Below, piece after piece: positions 15,813 to 24,816 of a stretch of 64,000 bases of DNA. How positions within the stretch are numbered: the first letter of the stretch is position 1; the number at the start of each line of letters is the position of its first letter. The position numbers and the translations under genes are program-made. This stretch comes from ZC4RG20 sp036381515 (GTDB lineage Bacteria > Pseudomonadota > Gammaproteobacteria > Steroidobacterales > Rariloculaceae): contig DASVCR010000082.1 of the NCBI GenBank assembly GCA_036381515.1, forward strand, positions 1 to 64,000, given 5' to 3'. Below the pieces are notes generated by a model. The model was not told where the DNA came from and made no database searches. It saw nothing but the letters and a program-made list of their open reading frames with translations.

Positions 15813-15816
<4 letters not shown>
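15409..15816 (+). CDS. ybgC: Tol-Pal-associated acyl-CoA thioesterase YbgC
   Basis: A 135-residue hotdog-fold thioesterase. The signature DTDAQGVVYNASYFRFMERA contains the catalytic Asp of the 4-hydroxybenzoyl-CoA thioesterase type. YbgC acts on short acyl-CoA substrates and is found with the tol genes in many gammaproteobacteria, where it may link phospholipid metabolism to the Tol-Pal complex. The stop overlaps the tolQ ATG by four bases. There is no obvious ribosome binding site before its ATG. Confidence 0.93.
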
Positions 15817-16510
<694 letters not shown>

Positions 16511-16514
<4 letters not shown>

Positions 16515-16957
16515 TCCCCGCGCGCCACGGCAAGCGGCGCCTGATGAGCGAGATCAACGTCGTGCCGTACATCGACGTGATGCTCGTGCTGCTGATCATC
16601 TTCATGATCACGGCGCCGCTGTTGACGCAGGGCATCACGGTCGACCTGCCGGACGCAGGTGCGGAGGCGCTCGATCCCGAGCTCATGCGCGACAACGAGC
16701 CGATCGTGCTGAGCGTCGACCGGGAAGGGCGGTTCTACCTGAACATCGGCGAGGACGTCGAGACGCCGATCGACGAGCAGACCGTCCTCGAGCGCGCCGG
16801 AGCCGCGATCCGCCGCAACGCCGAGACGCCGGTGCTCGTGAAAGGCGATCAGGGCGTCCAGTACGGCCGGATCGTGACCGGCATGGTGCTGCTGCAGCGG
16901 GCCGGAGCGAAGAACGTCGGCTTGATCACCGATCCTCTGGATACCGAATCGCCGTAG
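16511..16957 (+). CDS. tolR: Tol-Pal proton-channel subunit TolR
   Basis: A 148-residue ExbD/TolR protein: short cytoplasmic N-terminus (KRRLMSEINVVPYIDVMLVL, holding the conserved membrane Asp that carries protons), one membrane helix, then a periplasmic domain ending KNVGLITDPLDTESP. It forms the ion channel with TolQ and may touch peptidoglycan. Start overlaps the tolQ stop (ATGA). Confidence 0.95.
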
Positions 16958-16972
16958 GTCCCGGAAGAAGCC

Positions 16973-17905
16973 GTGTCGCTGCTGCGCGAACATGCCGCTG
17001 CGTTGTTCTGGTCCGTCGCGCTGCACGCGGCGGTCATTGCGGCGCTCGCGTTCGGCGTGGACTTCATGAGACCGCCGCCGCAGCCGCAGGTGGTCGCGAT
17101 TCAGGCGACGGTCGTCGACGAGACGATGCTCGCGCGCGTCGACCGGCAGCCTGAGGAGGCCGAGCAGCAGCGGCTCGCGGAGCAGCGGGCGCGCGAGGAA
17201 GCCGAGCGCCGCGCACGAGAGGAGGAGCAGCGCCGGCTCGCCGCCGAGGAAGCCGAGCGGCAGCGGCAGGCCGAGGAGGCGCGCAGGGCGGAGGAAGCGC
17301 GGCGGGCCGAGGAGGCGCGACAGGCCGAGGAGCGGCGCCGACAGGAGGAGCAGCGCCGAATCGAAGAGGAGGCGCGGCTCCGCGCCGAGCGCGAGGCCGC
17401 GGAGCGCGAGCGGCTCGCGCGCGAGGCGAGAGAGAGAGAAGAGGCGGAGCGCAGGGCGCGCGAGGAGGCCGAGCGGCAGGCGCGTGAGGAGGCCGAGCGC
17501 AAGGCACGCGAGGAGGCGGAACGCCGCGCGCGTGAGGAGGCGGAGCGTCGCCGTCAGGAGGAGGAGCTGCAGCGGCAACTCGACACGGAGCTGCAACGAG
17601 AAGCGGAACGGCTCGCCGCGATGCGGTCCGGCGCGCTCGAAGAGTACCTGACGCTGCTGAGGAACAGGATCGAGCAGAACTGGATCCGGCCGCCGAGCGC
17701 GCGGCCGGGCATCAGGTGCAGGGTCCATGTCGCGCAGATCCCGAGCGGCGAGGTCATCAGCGCTCGCGTCACGGAGTGCAACGGCGACGCCGCGGTCGTG
17801 CAGTCGATCGAAGCCGCGGTCCTGCGCGCATCGCCGCTGCCGCTGCCGTCCGACCGGTCGCTGTTCGAACGCAACCTGATCATCGATTTCGAGCCGGAAG
17901 ATTGA
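16973..17905 (+). CDS. tolA: Tol-Pal bridging protein TolA
   Basis: A 310-residue protein with one N-terminal membrane helix (LFWSVALHAAVIAALAFGVD), a long charged helix at about residues 58-215 made of near-repeats of REEAERRA and RQAEEARR, and a C-terminal domain (YLTLLRNRIEQNWIRPPSAR onward, two cysteines) that contacts TolB and Pal. It spans the periplasm to pull on the outer membrane. The GTG start is 15 bases after tolR. The repetitive Glu/Arg codons create long spurious frames on the opposite strand. Confidence 0.94.
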   Translation: MSLLREHAAALFWSVALHAAVIAALAFGVDFMRPPPQPQVVAIQATVVDETMLARVDRQPEEAEQQRLAEQRAREEAERRAREEEQRRLAAEEAERQRQAEEARRAEEARRAEEARQAEERRRQEEQRRIEEEARLRAEREAAERERLAREAREREEAERRAREEAERQAREEAERKAREEAERRAREEAERRRQEEELQRQLDTELQREAERLAAMRSGALEEYLTLLRNRIEQNWIRPPSARPGIRCRVHVAQIPSGEVISARVTECNGDAAVVQSIEAAVLRASPLPLPSDRSLFERNLIIDFEPED

Positions 17906-17983
17906 CGCCGCGCGCGCGAAGGGAGTGCCGTGGCGTACGCGAACAAAGCCTGGAACACGACGAAAACTTCGAAGAGGAGCTTG

Positions 17984-19342
17984 ATGGCCAGAGGAAACGA
18001 CAACGGGCCGACGCGCTGGACGGCCCTGCTTCGAGCCGGCGTCGCGGTCTTCCTCGCGATCGCGGCGGCGAGCGCCGACGCGCAGCTCAACATCAGGGTC
18101 ACGCAGGGCATCGACCGCCCCGTGCCGATCGCGATCGTCCCGTTCGGCTGGCAGGGATCGGGTCAGCTGCCGTACGACGTGACGGCGGTCATTACCGCGG
18201 ACCTCGGCAACAGCGGACGGTTCGATCCGATGCCCGTGTCCGACATGATCTCGCGTCCTACGAATCCGACGCAGATCAATTTCCAGGACTGGCGCGTCAG
18301 CGACGTCGATTACCTGCTGATCGGGCAGATGACCGAAAGCTCGCCGAGCAACTACAACCTGCAGTTTCAGCTGTTCAACGTCAGATCGGCGCAGCAGCTG
18401 CTCGGGTTCCGGCTGACGTCGGACCGGGAAAACCTTCGCGCGGCCGCGCACCGGATCGCCGACATGGTCTTCGAGGAGCTGACCGGCATCCCCGGCGTGT
18501 TCAGCACGCAGATCGCCTACATCACCGAGCAGCGCAACGGGGACCGGCGTCTCTATCGGCTCGTCGTCGCCGACGCCGACGGCGAGAACCGGGTCGTCGT
18601 CGCGGAGTCGCCGCAGCCGCTGATGTCGCCGGCGTGGTCGCCGGACGGCCGCAGGCTCGCGTACGTGTCGTTCGAAGGCAATCAATCCGCGATTTACGTG
18701 CAGACGCTACGCACCGGAACCCGGGAGCGGGTGTCGATGCGCGCGGGTCACAACGGCGCGCCGGCCTTCTCGCCGGACGGCCGCCGGCTCGCGCTGACGC
18801 TGTCGCTCGTCGACGGCAACTTCGACATCTACACGCTCGATCTCGGCACGCAGGTGCTGCGCCGGCTGACGGACCATCCGGCGATCGACTCCGAGCCCGC
18901 GTGGTCGCCGGACGGCGAGACGATCTACTTCATGTCCGATCGCAGCGGAGCGCCGCAGATCTATCGCGTTCCGTCGAACGCGGACGTGCGTGCGACGCCG
19001 CAGCGCGTGACGTTCGAAGGGAACTACAATGCCCGTCCGCGCGTCTCTCCGGATGGCAGGTACCTCGCCGTCGTGCATCGCGGCGACCGGACGCAGGGCA
19101 ACTTCCGCATCGCGAGTGTCGATCTGTCGCGGAACAATGCGATCGAGCCGCTGAGCCGCCGCGGGCAACTCGACGAGTCGCCGAGCTACGCGCCGAACGG
19201 TGCGCTCCTGATCTTTGCGACGCGCGAGCAGGGACGGGGCGTGCTCGGGACGGTCACGAGCGACGGCCGCATCGAGCAGCGAATCGAATCGGGCGAAGGC
19301 GACGTGCGGGAACCGGTGTGGGGGCCCTTCCCGCGGCCTTGA
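17984..19342 (+). CDS. tolB: Periplasmic Tol-Pal protein TolB
   Basis: A 452-residue periplasmic protein: signal peptide (LLRAGVAVFLAIAAASADAQ), an N-terminal alpha/beta domain (VPIAIVPFGWQ), then a six-bladed WD40-like beta-propeller recognised by repeats such as PAWSPDGRRLAYVS, PAFSPDGRRLALTL and PAWSPDGETIYFMS. It binds Pal and TolA. The ATG at 17984 was chosen over the GTG at 17930 because GAAGAGGAGC lies just upstream and it begins close to the signal peptide. Confidence 0.95.
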   Translation: MARGNDNGPTRWTALLRAGVAVFLAIAAASADAQLNIRVTQGIDRPVPIAIVPFGWQGSGQLPYDVTAVITADLGNSGRFDPMPVSDMISRPTNPTQINFQDWRVSDVDYLLIGQMTESSPSNYNLQFQLFNVRSAQQLLGFRLTSDRENLRAAAHRIADMVFEELTGIPGVFSTQIAYITEQRNGDRRLYRLVVADADGENRVVVAESPQPLMSPAWSPDGRRLAYVSFEGNQSAIYVQTLRTGTRERVSMRAGHNGAPAFSPDGRRLALTLSLVDGNFDIYTLDLGTQVLRRLTDHPAIDSEPAWSPDGETIYFMSDRSGAPQIYRVPSNADVRATPQRVTFEGNYNARPRVSPDGRYLAVVHRGDRTQGNFRIASVDLSRNNAIEPLSRRGQLDESPSYAPNGALLIFATREQGRGVLGTVTSDGRIEQRIESGEGDVREPVWGPFPRP

Positions 19343-19355
19343 CGCAGGAAATGCA

Positions 19356-19386
19356 TTAACAACAATACGCAGATTCTTGTTATAAC
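19356..19386 (+). promoter_or_regulatory. Candidate sigma-70 promoter for pal
   Basis: TTAACA (19356-19361) and TATAAC (19381-19386) are separated by 19 bases, with a TG one base before the -10 (TGTTATAAC, an extended -10). The 50-base gap between tolB and pal is strikingly AT-rich against its surroundings. An internal promoter for pal is also known in the E. coli tol cluster. Confidence 0.45.
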
Positions 19387-19407
19387 TCATCCTTGAGGAT
19401 CGGGAAA

Positions 19408-19935
19408 ATGTTTCGAACCAGCGCGCTGCTGACTTGCATCCTCACATTGGCGTTGAGCGGTTGTAACCGCGGCAACACGCTTCCCGATTTCGAGTCGGGC
19501 GCGGCATCCGGTGAAAACTCGAGCGGGGCGTCGACGAACCCGTTCGGTGACCGCGGCGGCTTCGATGTCCTCGAGGACGAGGCGGGCGACCAGGGAAATC
19601 TGCTCGACCAGCTGATCGTCTACTTCGAGTTCGACCGCAGCGACGTTCCTGCGCAATACAACGACATGCTTGCGGCCCACGCGCGGTACCTCGCGTCGAA
19701 TCCGAATGCGCAGGTGCGCCTCGAGGGCCACGCCGACGAACGCGGCTCGCGCGAGTACAATATCGGTCTCGGGGAGCGGCGAGCGCAGGCGGTTCGCCGC
19801 ATCCTGATGCTGCAAGGCGCTTCCGCGGAGCAGGTGAGCACGGTGAGCTACGGCGAGGAGCGCCCCGCCGCGCTCGGCAGCGACGAGGAGGCTTACAGAC
19901 TGAATCGCCGGGTCGAGATCGTCTACAGGCAGTAG
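19408..19935 (+). CDS. pal: Peptidoglycan-associated lipoprotein Pal
   Basis: A 175-residue outer-membrane lipoprotein. The lipobox TLALSGC-NR is followed by a Ser/Gly linker and an OmpA-like peptidoglycan-binding domain (VYFEFDRSDVPAQYNDMLAA, LEGHADERGSREYNIGLGER with the diaminopimelate-contacting Asp and Arg, and RLNRRVEIVYR at the end). It tethers the outer membrane to the wall and binds TolB. The ATG at 19408 gives a normal signal peptide; GAGGAT is upstream. Confidence 0.96.
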   Translation: MFRTSALLTCILTLALSGCNRGNTLPDFESGAASGENSSGASTNPFGDRGGFDVLEDEAGDQGNLLDQLIVYFEFDRSDVPAQYNDMLAAHARYLASNPNAQVRLEGHADERGSREYNIGLGERRAQAVRRILMLQGASAEQVSTVSYGEERPAALGSDEEAYRLNRRVEIVYRQ

Positions 19936-19972
19936 GCCTCTCGGAGATGGCGCCAACCTCGAGGAGTCGGCC

Positions 19973-20809
19973 GTGAGAAGCTCGTATCTAATCCTCCCGT
20001 TCGGCATCGTCTCTTTCGCCGTGCTCGCAGGCTGCAGCACGATCACGCCGACCGACGATCCGGTATACCTGCGTCTGCAGGCCCTCGAGGAGCGGCTGGG
20101 CCGCATCGAGCGCGTCGTCAACAACGAGAGCCTGATTCAGATGGCGAATCAGCTCGAGCAGCTGCGCGCGGACACGCAGACGCTGCGCGGTGAGGTGGAG
20201 ACGCTGCGCTTCGAGACCGAAAGCGGGGCGGAGCGGCAGCGCCAGCTCTACCTCGACATCGACCAGCGGCTCCAGTCCCTCGAGTCGCAGTCGCGAGGCG
20301 GTTTCGACGGCGGAAGGCCAGGCGTCGGCGCGAACACGGCAGCCGGTGCGGGCGGCTTCGCCGACGCCGGCCCGGGCACCGGCGGCGCTGCCGGGGCTCG
20401 CGGCGGCGCCGCGCAGGTCTCCGGCACGGACACCGAAAATTATCAGCGCGCGTTCGAGCTGCTCGAGGCGCGTCGCTACGGCGACGCCGCGCAGGCGTTG
20501 CGGCGCTTCCTCGAGGCCTTCCCGGACAGCGCGCTCGCGGACAACGCGCAGTACTGGCTCGCCGAGACGTACTACGTGCAGCGCGACTTCGCGACGGCGC
20601 TGCCGGAGTTCCAGAAGGTCCTCGATCTCTACCCGCAGTCCGACAAGCTGGCCGACTCGCTGCTGAAGGTCGGCTACTGCAACTACGAGCTCGGGCGTTT
20701 GGACGCCGCGCGGACGGCGCTGCAGCAGGTCATGCGCAACTACCCGGGCACGACGGCCGCGGAGCTTGCGACCAGCCGCCTCGAGGCGCTCGAGCGGGAG
20801 GCAGGTTGA
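19973..20809 (+). CDS. cpoB: Cell division coordinator CpoB (YbgF)
   Basis: A 278-residue exported protein. It has an N-terminal signal with a lipobox-like VLAGC-ST, a trimerising coiled coil at about residues 33-100 (LRLQALEERLGRIERVVNNE), a Gly/Ala-rich linker, and tetratricopeptide repeats at the C-terminus (NYQRAFELLEARRYGDAAQA onward). CpoB coordinates peptidoglycan synthesis and Tol-driven outer-membrane constriction at division. Most CpoB proteins are soluble in the periplasm; the cysteine here suggests lipidation, as in some relatives. Start is GTG; the stop overlaps queE. Confidence 0.92.
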   Translation: MRSSYLILPFGIVSFAVLAGCSTITPTDDPVYLRLQALEERLGRIERVVNNESLIQMANQLEQLRADTQTLRGEVETLRFETESGAERQRQLYLDIDQRLQSLESQSRGGFDGGRPGVGANTAAGAGGFADAGPGTGGAAGARGGAAQVSGTDTENYQRAFELLEARRYGDAAQALRRFLEAFPDSALADNAQYWLAETYYVQRDFATALPEFQKVLDLYPQSDKLADSLLKVGYCNYELGRLDAARTALQQVMRNYPGTTAAELATSRLEALEREAG

Positions 20810-21495
20810 GTGCGGTGGCCGCGTCGGCGAGCCGGAGTCCGGTCGGCGACGACGCGGCCGCGCTGCGGCTGAAGATCACCGAGATCTTCCATTCGATCCA
20901 GGGCGAGGCGCTCTACGCCGGCTGGCCGACGGTGTTCGTGCGGCTGACCGGCTGCCCGCTCCGCTGCCGTTACTGCGACACGACCTATGCGTTCGGCGGC
21001 GGCGAGTGGCGCACGTGCCGCGAGATCCTCGACCAGGTCGCGAGCTTCGATGCGCGTCACGTCTGCGTGACGGGCGGTGAGCCGCTCGCGCAGCCGCGCT
21101 GCCTCGCGCTCCTCGAGATGCTTTGCGACGCGGGGTATGAGGTCTGCCTCGAGACCGGCGGGGCGCACGACATCGGTCCCGTCGATCCGCGGGTGAGCCG
21201 CATCGTCGACGTGAAGACGCCGGGCTCCGGAGAATGCGCGCGCAATCTGCTCGAGAACCTGGCGCTGCTGACTCCGCGCGACGCGCTGAAGCTCGTCGTC
21301 ACGAGCCGCGACGACTACGAGTGGGCGAGGGCGTTCGTGCGGAGCCACGAAGTGCCGTGTCCGATCTTCTTCTCGCCGAGCTACGGCGAGCTGCCGCCCG
21401 CGAGCCTCGCCGAGTGGATCCTCGCCGACCGGTTGCCGGTGCGGCTGCAGCTTCAGCTGCACAAGGCGCTGTGGGGCGATACGCCCGGGCGATGA
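20806..21495 (+). CDS. queE: 7-carboxy-7-deazaguanine synthase QueE
   Basis: A 229-residue radical-SAM enzyme that makes the deazapurine core of queuosine from carboxy-tetrahydropterin. It shows FHSIQGEALYAGWPTVFVRL, the cluster motif CPLRCRYCDTTYAF (CxxxCxxC) and the glycine-rich VCVTGGEPLAQ. The start is TTG overlapping the cpoB stop, with GGGAGG upstream; a GTG at 20815 is an alternative. Together with queC it forms the queuosine pair that follows cpoB in many gammaproteobacteria. Confidence 0.94.
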   Translation: MSAVAASASRSPVGDDAAALRLKITEIFHSIQGEALYAGWPTVFVRLTGCPLRCRYCDTTYAFGGGEWRTCREILDQVASFDARHVCVTGGEPLAQPRCLALLEMLCDAGYEVCLETGGAHDIGPVDPRVSRIVDVKTPGSGECARNLLENLALLTPRDALKLVVTSRDDYEWARAFVRSHEVPCPIFFSPSYGELPPASLAEWILADRLPVRLQLQLHKALWGDTPGR

Positions 21496-21550
21496 GCGCG
21501 CACGCGCGGTGCCCACGCGAGACGCGGCGGGCCGCACGGGGGAGCCGCTC

Positions 21551-22228
21551 GTGACGCGCCGCGCCGTCGTGCTCCTGTCCGGCGGGCTCGACTCCGCGAC
21601 GACGCTCGCGATAGCGCGGAGCGAGGGCTGCGAGTGCCACACGATCAGCTTCGACTACGGGCAGCGTCATCGCGCCGAGCTTCGCGCGGCCGCACGCGTC
21701 GCCGCGCAGCTCGGTGCCGCATCTCACCGGGAGTTCCTCTTGCCGATCGGTGCGTTCGGCGGGTCGGCGCTGACCGATGCCGCGATCGACGTGCCGGAAG
21801 CCGGGGGCGCCGGCATACCCGTGACGTACGTCCCCGCGCGCAACACGATCCTGCTGAGCGTTGCGCTCGGCCTCGCCGAGGTCCTCGATGCCGACGCGAT
21901 CTACATCGGCGTGAACGCGGTCGACTACTCGGGGTATCCCGATTGCAGGCCCGAGTTCATCGCGGCGTTCCAGGCGCTCACCCGCGTCGCGACGAAGCAG
22001 GGCGTCGAGGGGCGGCCCGTGCGCATCGAGGCGCCGCTGATCCGGATGACGAAGGCCGAGATCATCCGCCGCGGCACGGAGCTCGGCGTCGACTACGCGG
22101 CGACCGTCTCCTGCTACCGGGCGGACGATGCGGGCCGCGCGTGCGGGCGCTGCGACGCGTGCGTGCTGCGGCACGACGGATTTCGCGCGGCCGGCATTGA
22201 CGATCCCACGCGGTACTTTGGAGAATGA
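21551..22228 (+). CDS. queC: 7-cyano-7-deazaguanine synthase QueC
   Basis: A 225-residue ATP-dependent ligase converting 7-carboxy-7-deazaguanine to preQ0. It shows the PP-loop LLSGGLDSATTLAIARSEG, YVPARNTILLSVALG, and four zinc-binding cysteines near the C-terminus (SCYRADDAGRACGRCDACVL). The GTG at 21551 has GGGGGAG upstream; the 14-residue extension to 21509 is not needed. The gene ends about 100 bases before tRNA-Lys. Confidence 0.95.
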   Translation: MTRRAVVLLSGGLDSATTLAIARSEGCECHTISFDYGQRHRAELRAAARVAAQLGAASHREFLLPIGAFGGSALTDAAIDVPEAGGAGIPVTYVPARNTILLSVALGLAEVLDADAIYIGVNAVDYSGYPDCRPEFIAAFQALTRVATKQGVEGRPVRIEAPLIRMTKAEIIRRGTELGVDYAATVSCYRADDAGRACGRCDACVLRHDGFRAAGIDDPTRYFGE

Positions 22229-22274
22229 GACGGCACGGCGGCGAATCGCGCTTTTTGGCTGACCGCTGATCCAG

Positions 22275-22280
22275 TATGAT
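22275..22280 (+). promoter_or_regulatory. Candidate -10 box for tRNA-Lys
   Basis: TATGAT lies 47 bases upstream of the tRNA, followed by a GC-rich discriminator (TCCGCCCCCTGCGCC), the pattern of stable-RNA promoters under stringent control. A clear -35 is not visible (only a T-rich stretch ending TTTTTGG), so confidence is limited. Confidence 0.4.
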
Positions 22281-22327
22281 TCCGCCCCCTGCGCCTCGAC
22301 GAGGCTCCCGTTTCCGCGGAACAGCAC

Positions 22328-22403
22328 GGGCCGTTAGCTCAGTTGGTAGAGCACCGGACTTTTAATCCGATGGTCGCAGGTTCGATCCCTGCACGGCCCA
22401 CCA
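22328..22403 (+). tRNA. tRNA-Lys, anticodon TTT
   Basis: A 76-nt cloverleaf with encoded CCA: acceptor GGGCCGT paired with ACGGCCC, D-arm AGCTCAGTTGGTAGAGC, anticodon loop CTTTTAA (anticodon TTT), variable loop, and T-arm GCAGGTTCGATCCCTGC. The first anticodon-stem pair is a C-A mismatch, as position 27 is C and position 43 is A. The 3' end is the apparent insertion site of the island that follows. Confidence 0.97.
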
Positions 22404-22410
22404 AGAATCA

Positions 22411-22432
22411 GCGGCTTGGATACTTAAGCCGC
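22411..22432 (+). terminator. Hairpin just after tRNA-Lys
   Basis: GCGGCTT (22411-22417) and AAGCCGC (22426-22432) form a 7-bp stem with an 8-base loop, eight bases after the tRNA. There is no T-run, so termination strength is uncertain. A second small stem (TTGGG/CCCAA) lies at 22439-22454. The rest of the stretch to 22613 holds no gene I can support. Confidence 0.4.
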
Positions 22433-22613
22433 AAGGCATTGGGACAAAACCCAAACCGCGCTCATCGCGTCGCTCTCGATCGGCTCGCACGCAACGAGGG
22501 CGATAACGATCTACTCAAGGGATGGGTGAAGGACATCGAGGTGATCAAGGGACCTGCACACCGCCAACTTCACGCCGCCGTGGGATTTCGTGCCGTGTGG
22601 CGGGTGATGCAGC

Positions 22614-24443
22614 TCAGTAAATTCCGAGAGCTCGAGCGAGCGCTGGTGCCAGCATCTGGCTGTACGGCGCCGACAGATGATGCCGATCCCTATACTTCAT
22701 TACGCCGTCGGCGACCATCGGGCACGGATCAACGGGGCATATCGTGTCCGAGACGTCGGCCGTAGAGACGTTCTCGTAGGTCAGATCGATGGGCGGCCGC
22801 GGACGAAGGTGGACCGAGCACGCTGAGAACACGCACTCCGAGGCGTCGCGTGACGGTCGAGGCACCGTGCGGAGCACGACCACGCGCTCGCTGATCCGAG
22901 CGACTCTCGCGAGCAGCTGCTGAATCCCTTGTCCGTCTCCCCAATAGGTCGCTCCCCGCTCTAGGTTCGACACGATCAGGAGATCGGGGTGCTCCTCCTC
23001 GATGACAGCGAGCGCCCGCTGACGCCACTCGATGCACTCGTAGAACGGGCGCCCGAATCCCGGACGGTAGGGCTCGTGGAAAACGGAAGGGCAGGCGCCC
23101 TTCGTCAGGGGCACGAAGCGCCAGCCGTGCTCGGTCGCGATCCTCTCGAGCGCCGGGAACCAGTGCGCGGCGTGGGAGTCCCCGAAGACAATCATCGTCC
23201 GCTCCGCATCCGGGGCGCCGTAAACGCACGCGTGCGGATCGCTCTCGTAGAGGGTCGTGTTGCAGCCGTCCTCGTAGATGCGAGCCACGGCCTTGATCGA
23301 CTCGACGAGTGTCCGATACTCCGGCGAGCGGAGGTAGGACTCTGCTACCGCGTTTGCGCCGGCCGCACTGATGCTCGAGCACAGCGTGAGCGCGAGACCA
23401 GCGGTGAGGGCTCGACTCGAGAGCCGCAATGACCGGTAACGGACTGGATTCTCGACGAATCGCCACGTTGCCCACGAGAACGCGAAGATCGCGACGAGCG
23501 CCAGCTGCTTGTGCGCGGCCGGCCAGAAGATCAGCACCGGCCAGTGCCAGAGGTAGAGCGAATAGGACATATCGCCGACGAACTGCATCGGCCGGATCGA
23601 GAGCGCCCGGCCGGTGGCGGACCCAGGCCCCGCGAGCAGGATCAGCATGCTCCCGATGACCGGGAGCGCCGCAGCCGTTCCGGGAAACGACATGCCGTCG
23701 TAATAGAGCACCGCGGAGAGCGCAAGCGCCAGTACGCCGAGCACGCCAAGGGCTGAGCGGGCCCGTTCCGATGGCCTACTGGATTCCGAGAGCGCCAGCA
23801 GTCCGCCGCCCGCAAACTCCCATGCCCGCGTCGGCGAGCCGAAGAACGCCCAAGGCTGACTGTAACGGGTCAGCAGCACGGAGCCGGCGAACGACGCGAC
23901 ATCGATCACCATGAGCGTGATGACAAGGCGCCGCCGCACGTCGCCTCCAGAACGAGCCGCGAGCAGCACGAGCAACGGCCATACCAAATAGAACTGCTCC
24001 TCGACGCCGAGCGACCAGGTGTGTAGCAGCGGGTTCGACTCTATTCCGTCGTCGGCCGCAAAGTAATCGGTCGAGGCTCGCGCGAACCAGATGTTGCTCG
24101 CATACAGGCTAGAGGCGAAGGCGGCGTAGGCGTATTCCTTCAGCGTGATCGGCGAGTAGACGAACGATGCCGCGAGCGTCGTGGCGACGATCACGAGGGT
24201 TGCGGCCGGCAGGAGTCGCCGGGCGCGCCGCGCGTAGAAGTCGACCAGCGAGACTGTGCCACTGCGCGCGGCTTCGCGGAGCAGAAGCGACGTGATCAAG
24301 AAGCCGCTGATGACGAAGAAGACGTCGACGCCGACGAAGCCGCCGGGCAGCCAACTCGCGCCCGCGTGGTAGACGATGACTAGCAGGACCGCAATCGCGC
24401 GCAGGCCCTGGATATCCGGCCGATATGTGGGCTTGCGCTCCAT
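22614..24443 (-). CDS. OafA/YrhL-type O-acyltransferase with SGNH domain
   Basis: A 609-residue protein. The first 350 residues form an acyltransferase-3 membrane domain (RPDIQGLRAIAVLLVIVYHA, GGFVGVDVFFVISGFLITSL, NPLLHTWSLGVEEQFYLVWP), which moves acyl groups across the inner membrane. The C-terminal part is a periplasmic SGNH hydrolase-like domain with the nucleophile in GDSHAAHW (Ser423) and a terminal Asp/His pair in YRDRHHLS. Such fused enzymes acetylate O-antigen, capsule or other glycans, which changes phage and antibody recognition. It is the only intact gene in the tRNA-Lys island and looks less GC-rich than its neighbours, consistent with transfer. The exact substrate cannot be told. 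Confidence 0.88.
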   Translation of the reverse strand: MERKPTYRPDIQGLRAIAVLLVIVYHAGASWLPGGFVGVDVFFVISGFLITSLLLREAARSGTVSLVDFYARRARRLLPAATLVIVATTLAASFVYSPITLKEYAYAAFASSLYASNIWFARASTDYFAADDGIESNPLLHTWSLGVEEQFYLVWPLLVLLAARSGGDVRRRLVITLMVIDVASFAGSVLLTRYSQPWAFFGSPTRAWEFAGGGLLALSESSRPSERARSALGVLGVLALALSAVLYYDGMSFPGTAAALPVIGSMLILLAGPGSATGRALSIRPMQFVGDMSYSLYLWHWPVLIFWPAAHKQLALVAIFAFSWATWRFVENPVRYRSLRLSSRALTAGLALTLCSSISAAGANAVAESYLRSPEYRTLVESIKAVARIYEDGCNTTLYESDPHACVYGAPDAERTMIVFGDSHAAHWFPALERIATEHGWRFVPLTKGACPSVFHEPYRPGFGRPFYECIEWRQRALAVIEEEHPDLLIVSNLERGATYWGDGQGIQQLLARVARISERVVVLRTVPRPSRDASECVFSACSVHLRPRPPIDLTYENVSTADVSDTICPVDPCPMVADGVMKYRDRHHLSAPYSQMLAPALARALGIY

Positions 24444-24573
24444 GGCGGCCAGATGAAATCACAATCGAGGTGGGCGCGCCGGGACGCGGGTCACCTTCCC
24501 GGCGCCGATCAGGCAGAGTTCACGGATTCAGGCGCGGCGGAGGTGGAACAAATCGCTGAGCGCTGTCCAATTA

Positions 24574-24612
24574 GCAGGGATCGAACCTGCGACCATCGGA
24601 TCAAAAGTCCGG
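24574..24612 (-). pseudogene. Fragment of tRNA-Lys, inverted
   Basis: On the minus strand these 39 bases match tRNA-Lys positions 22354-22392 (anticodon arm through T-arm) with a single change (anticodon loop CTTTTGA instead of CTTTTAA). The acceptor stem and D-arm are missing, so no functional tRNA can form. It lies inside the island, opposite in orientation to the intact tRNA, and so forms an inverted repeat with it around the acyltransferase gene. The rest of 24444-24816 contains the second att-like copy and no supported gene. Confidence 0.7.
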
Positions 24613-24708
24613 CCTCCGAATTTGGCTATGGCATTGATGCGCAGAGTAAACGTCAGCCCTGAGCTGGACCGAAGTACGATAGGATGGCGCGCTGCAAGGC
24701 ATTGATCT

Positions 24709-24721
24709 CACGGCCCACCAA
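24709..24721 (+). repeat. attR-like copy of the tRNA-Lys 3' end
   Basis: CACGGCCCACCAA repeats the last 12 bases of tRNA-Lys (CCA included) plus one base. It is preceded by GCAAGGCATTGAT, which also echoes the sequence found just after the intact tRNA. Only 13 bases are shared, so chance cannot be fully excluded, but location and orientation fit an integration scar. Confidence 0.5.
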
Positions 24722-24816
24722 AAAAAACAAGTGCGTTCGAATAGCGCCGTCCGCTCCCCAAAATTCGGCTACGGCTCTGCGGTCGGCACTTCGTAGTCTG
24801 CCGGAGCACGACTCGG

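Larger units (their letters stand above)
22392..24721. mobile_element. Small tRNA-Lys-linked genomic island or remnant
   Basis: The last bases of tRNA-Lys (CACGGCCCACCAA, 22392-22404) are repeated at 24709-24721, bounding about 2.3 kb, as expected for attL/attR left by a tyrosine-recombinase element. The interior holds one acyltransferase gene on the minus strand, an inverted 39-nt fragment of tRNA-Lys (24574-24612), and an 11-bp repeat GCAAGGCATTG near each end (22431-22441 and 24694-24704). No integrase gene is present, so it is either a decayed element or one mobilised in trans. Confidence 0.5.

Noticed and set aside
22343..22765. 140-residue frame starting in tRNA-Lys
   Set aside because: The first 20 residues (MVEHRTFNPMVAGSIPARPT) are the usual artefact of reading a tRNA as protein, and the end overlaps the acyltransferase gene antisense.
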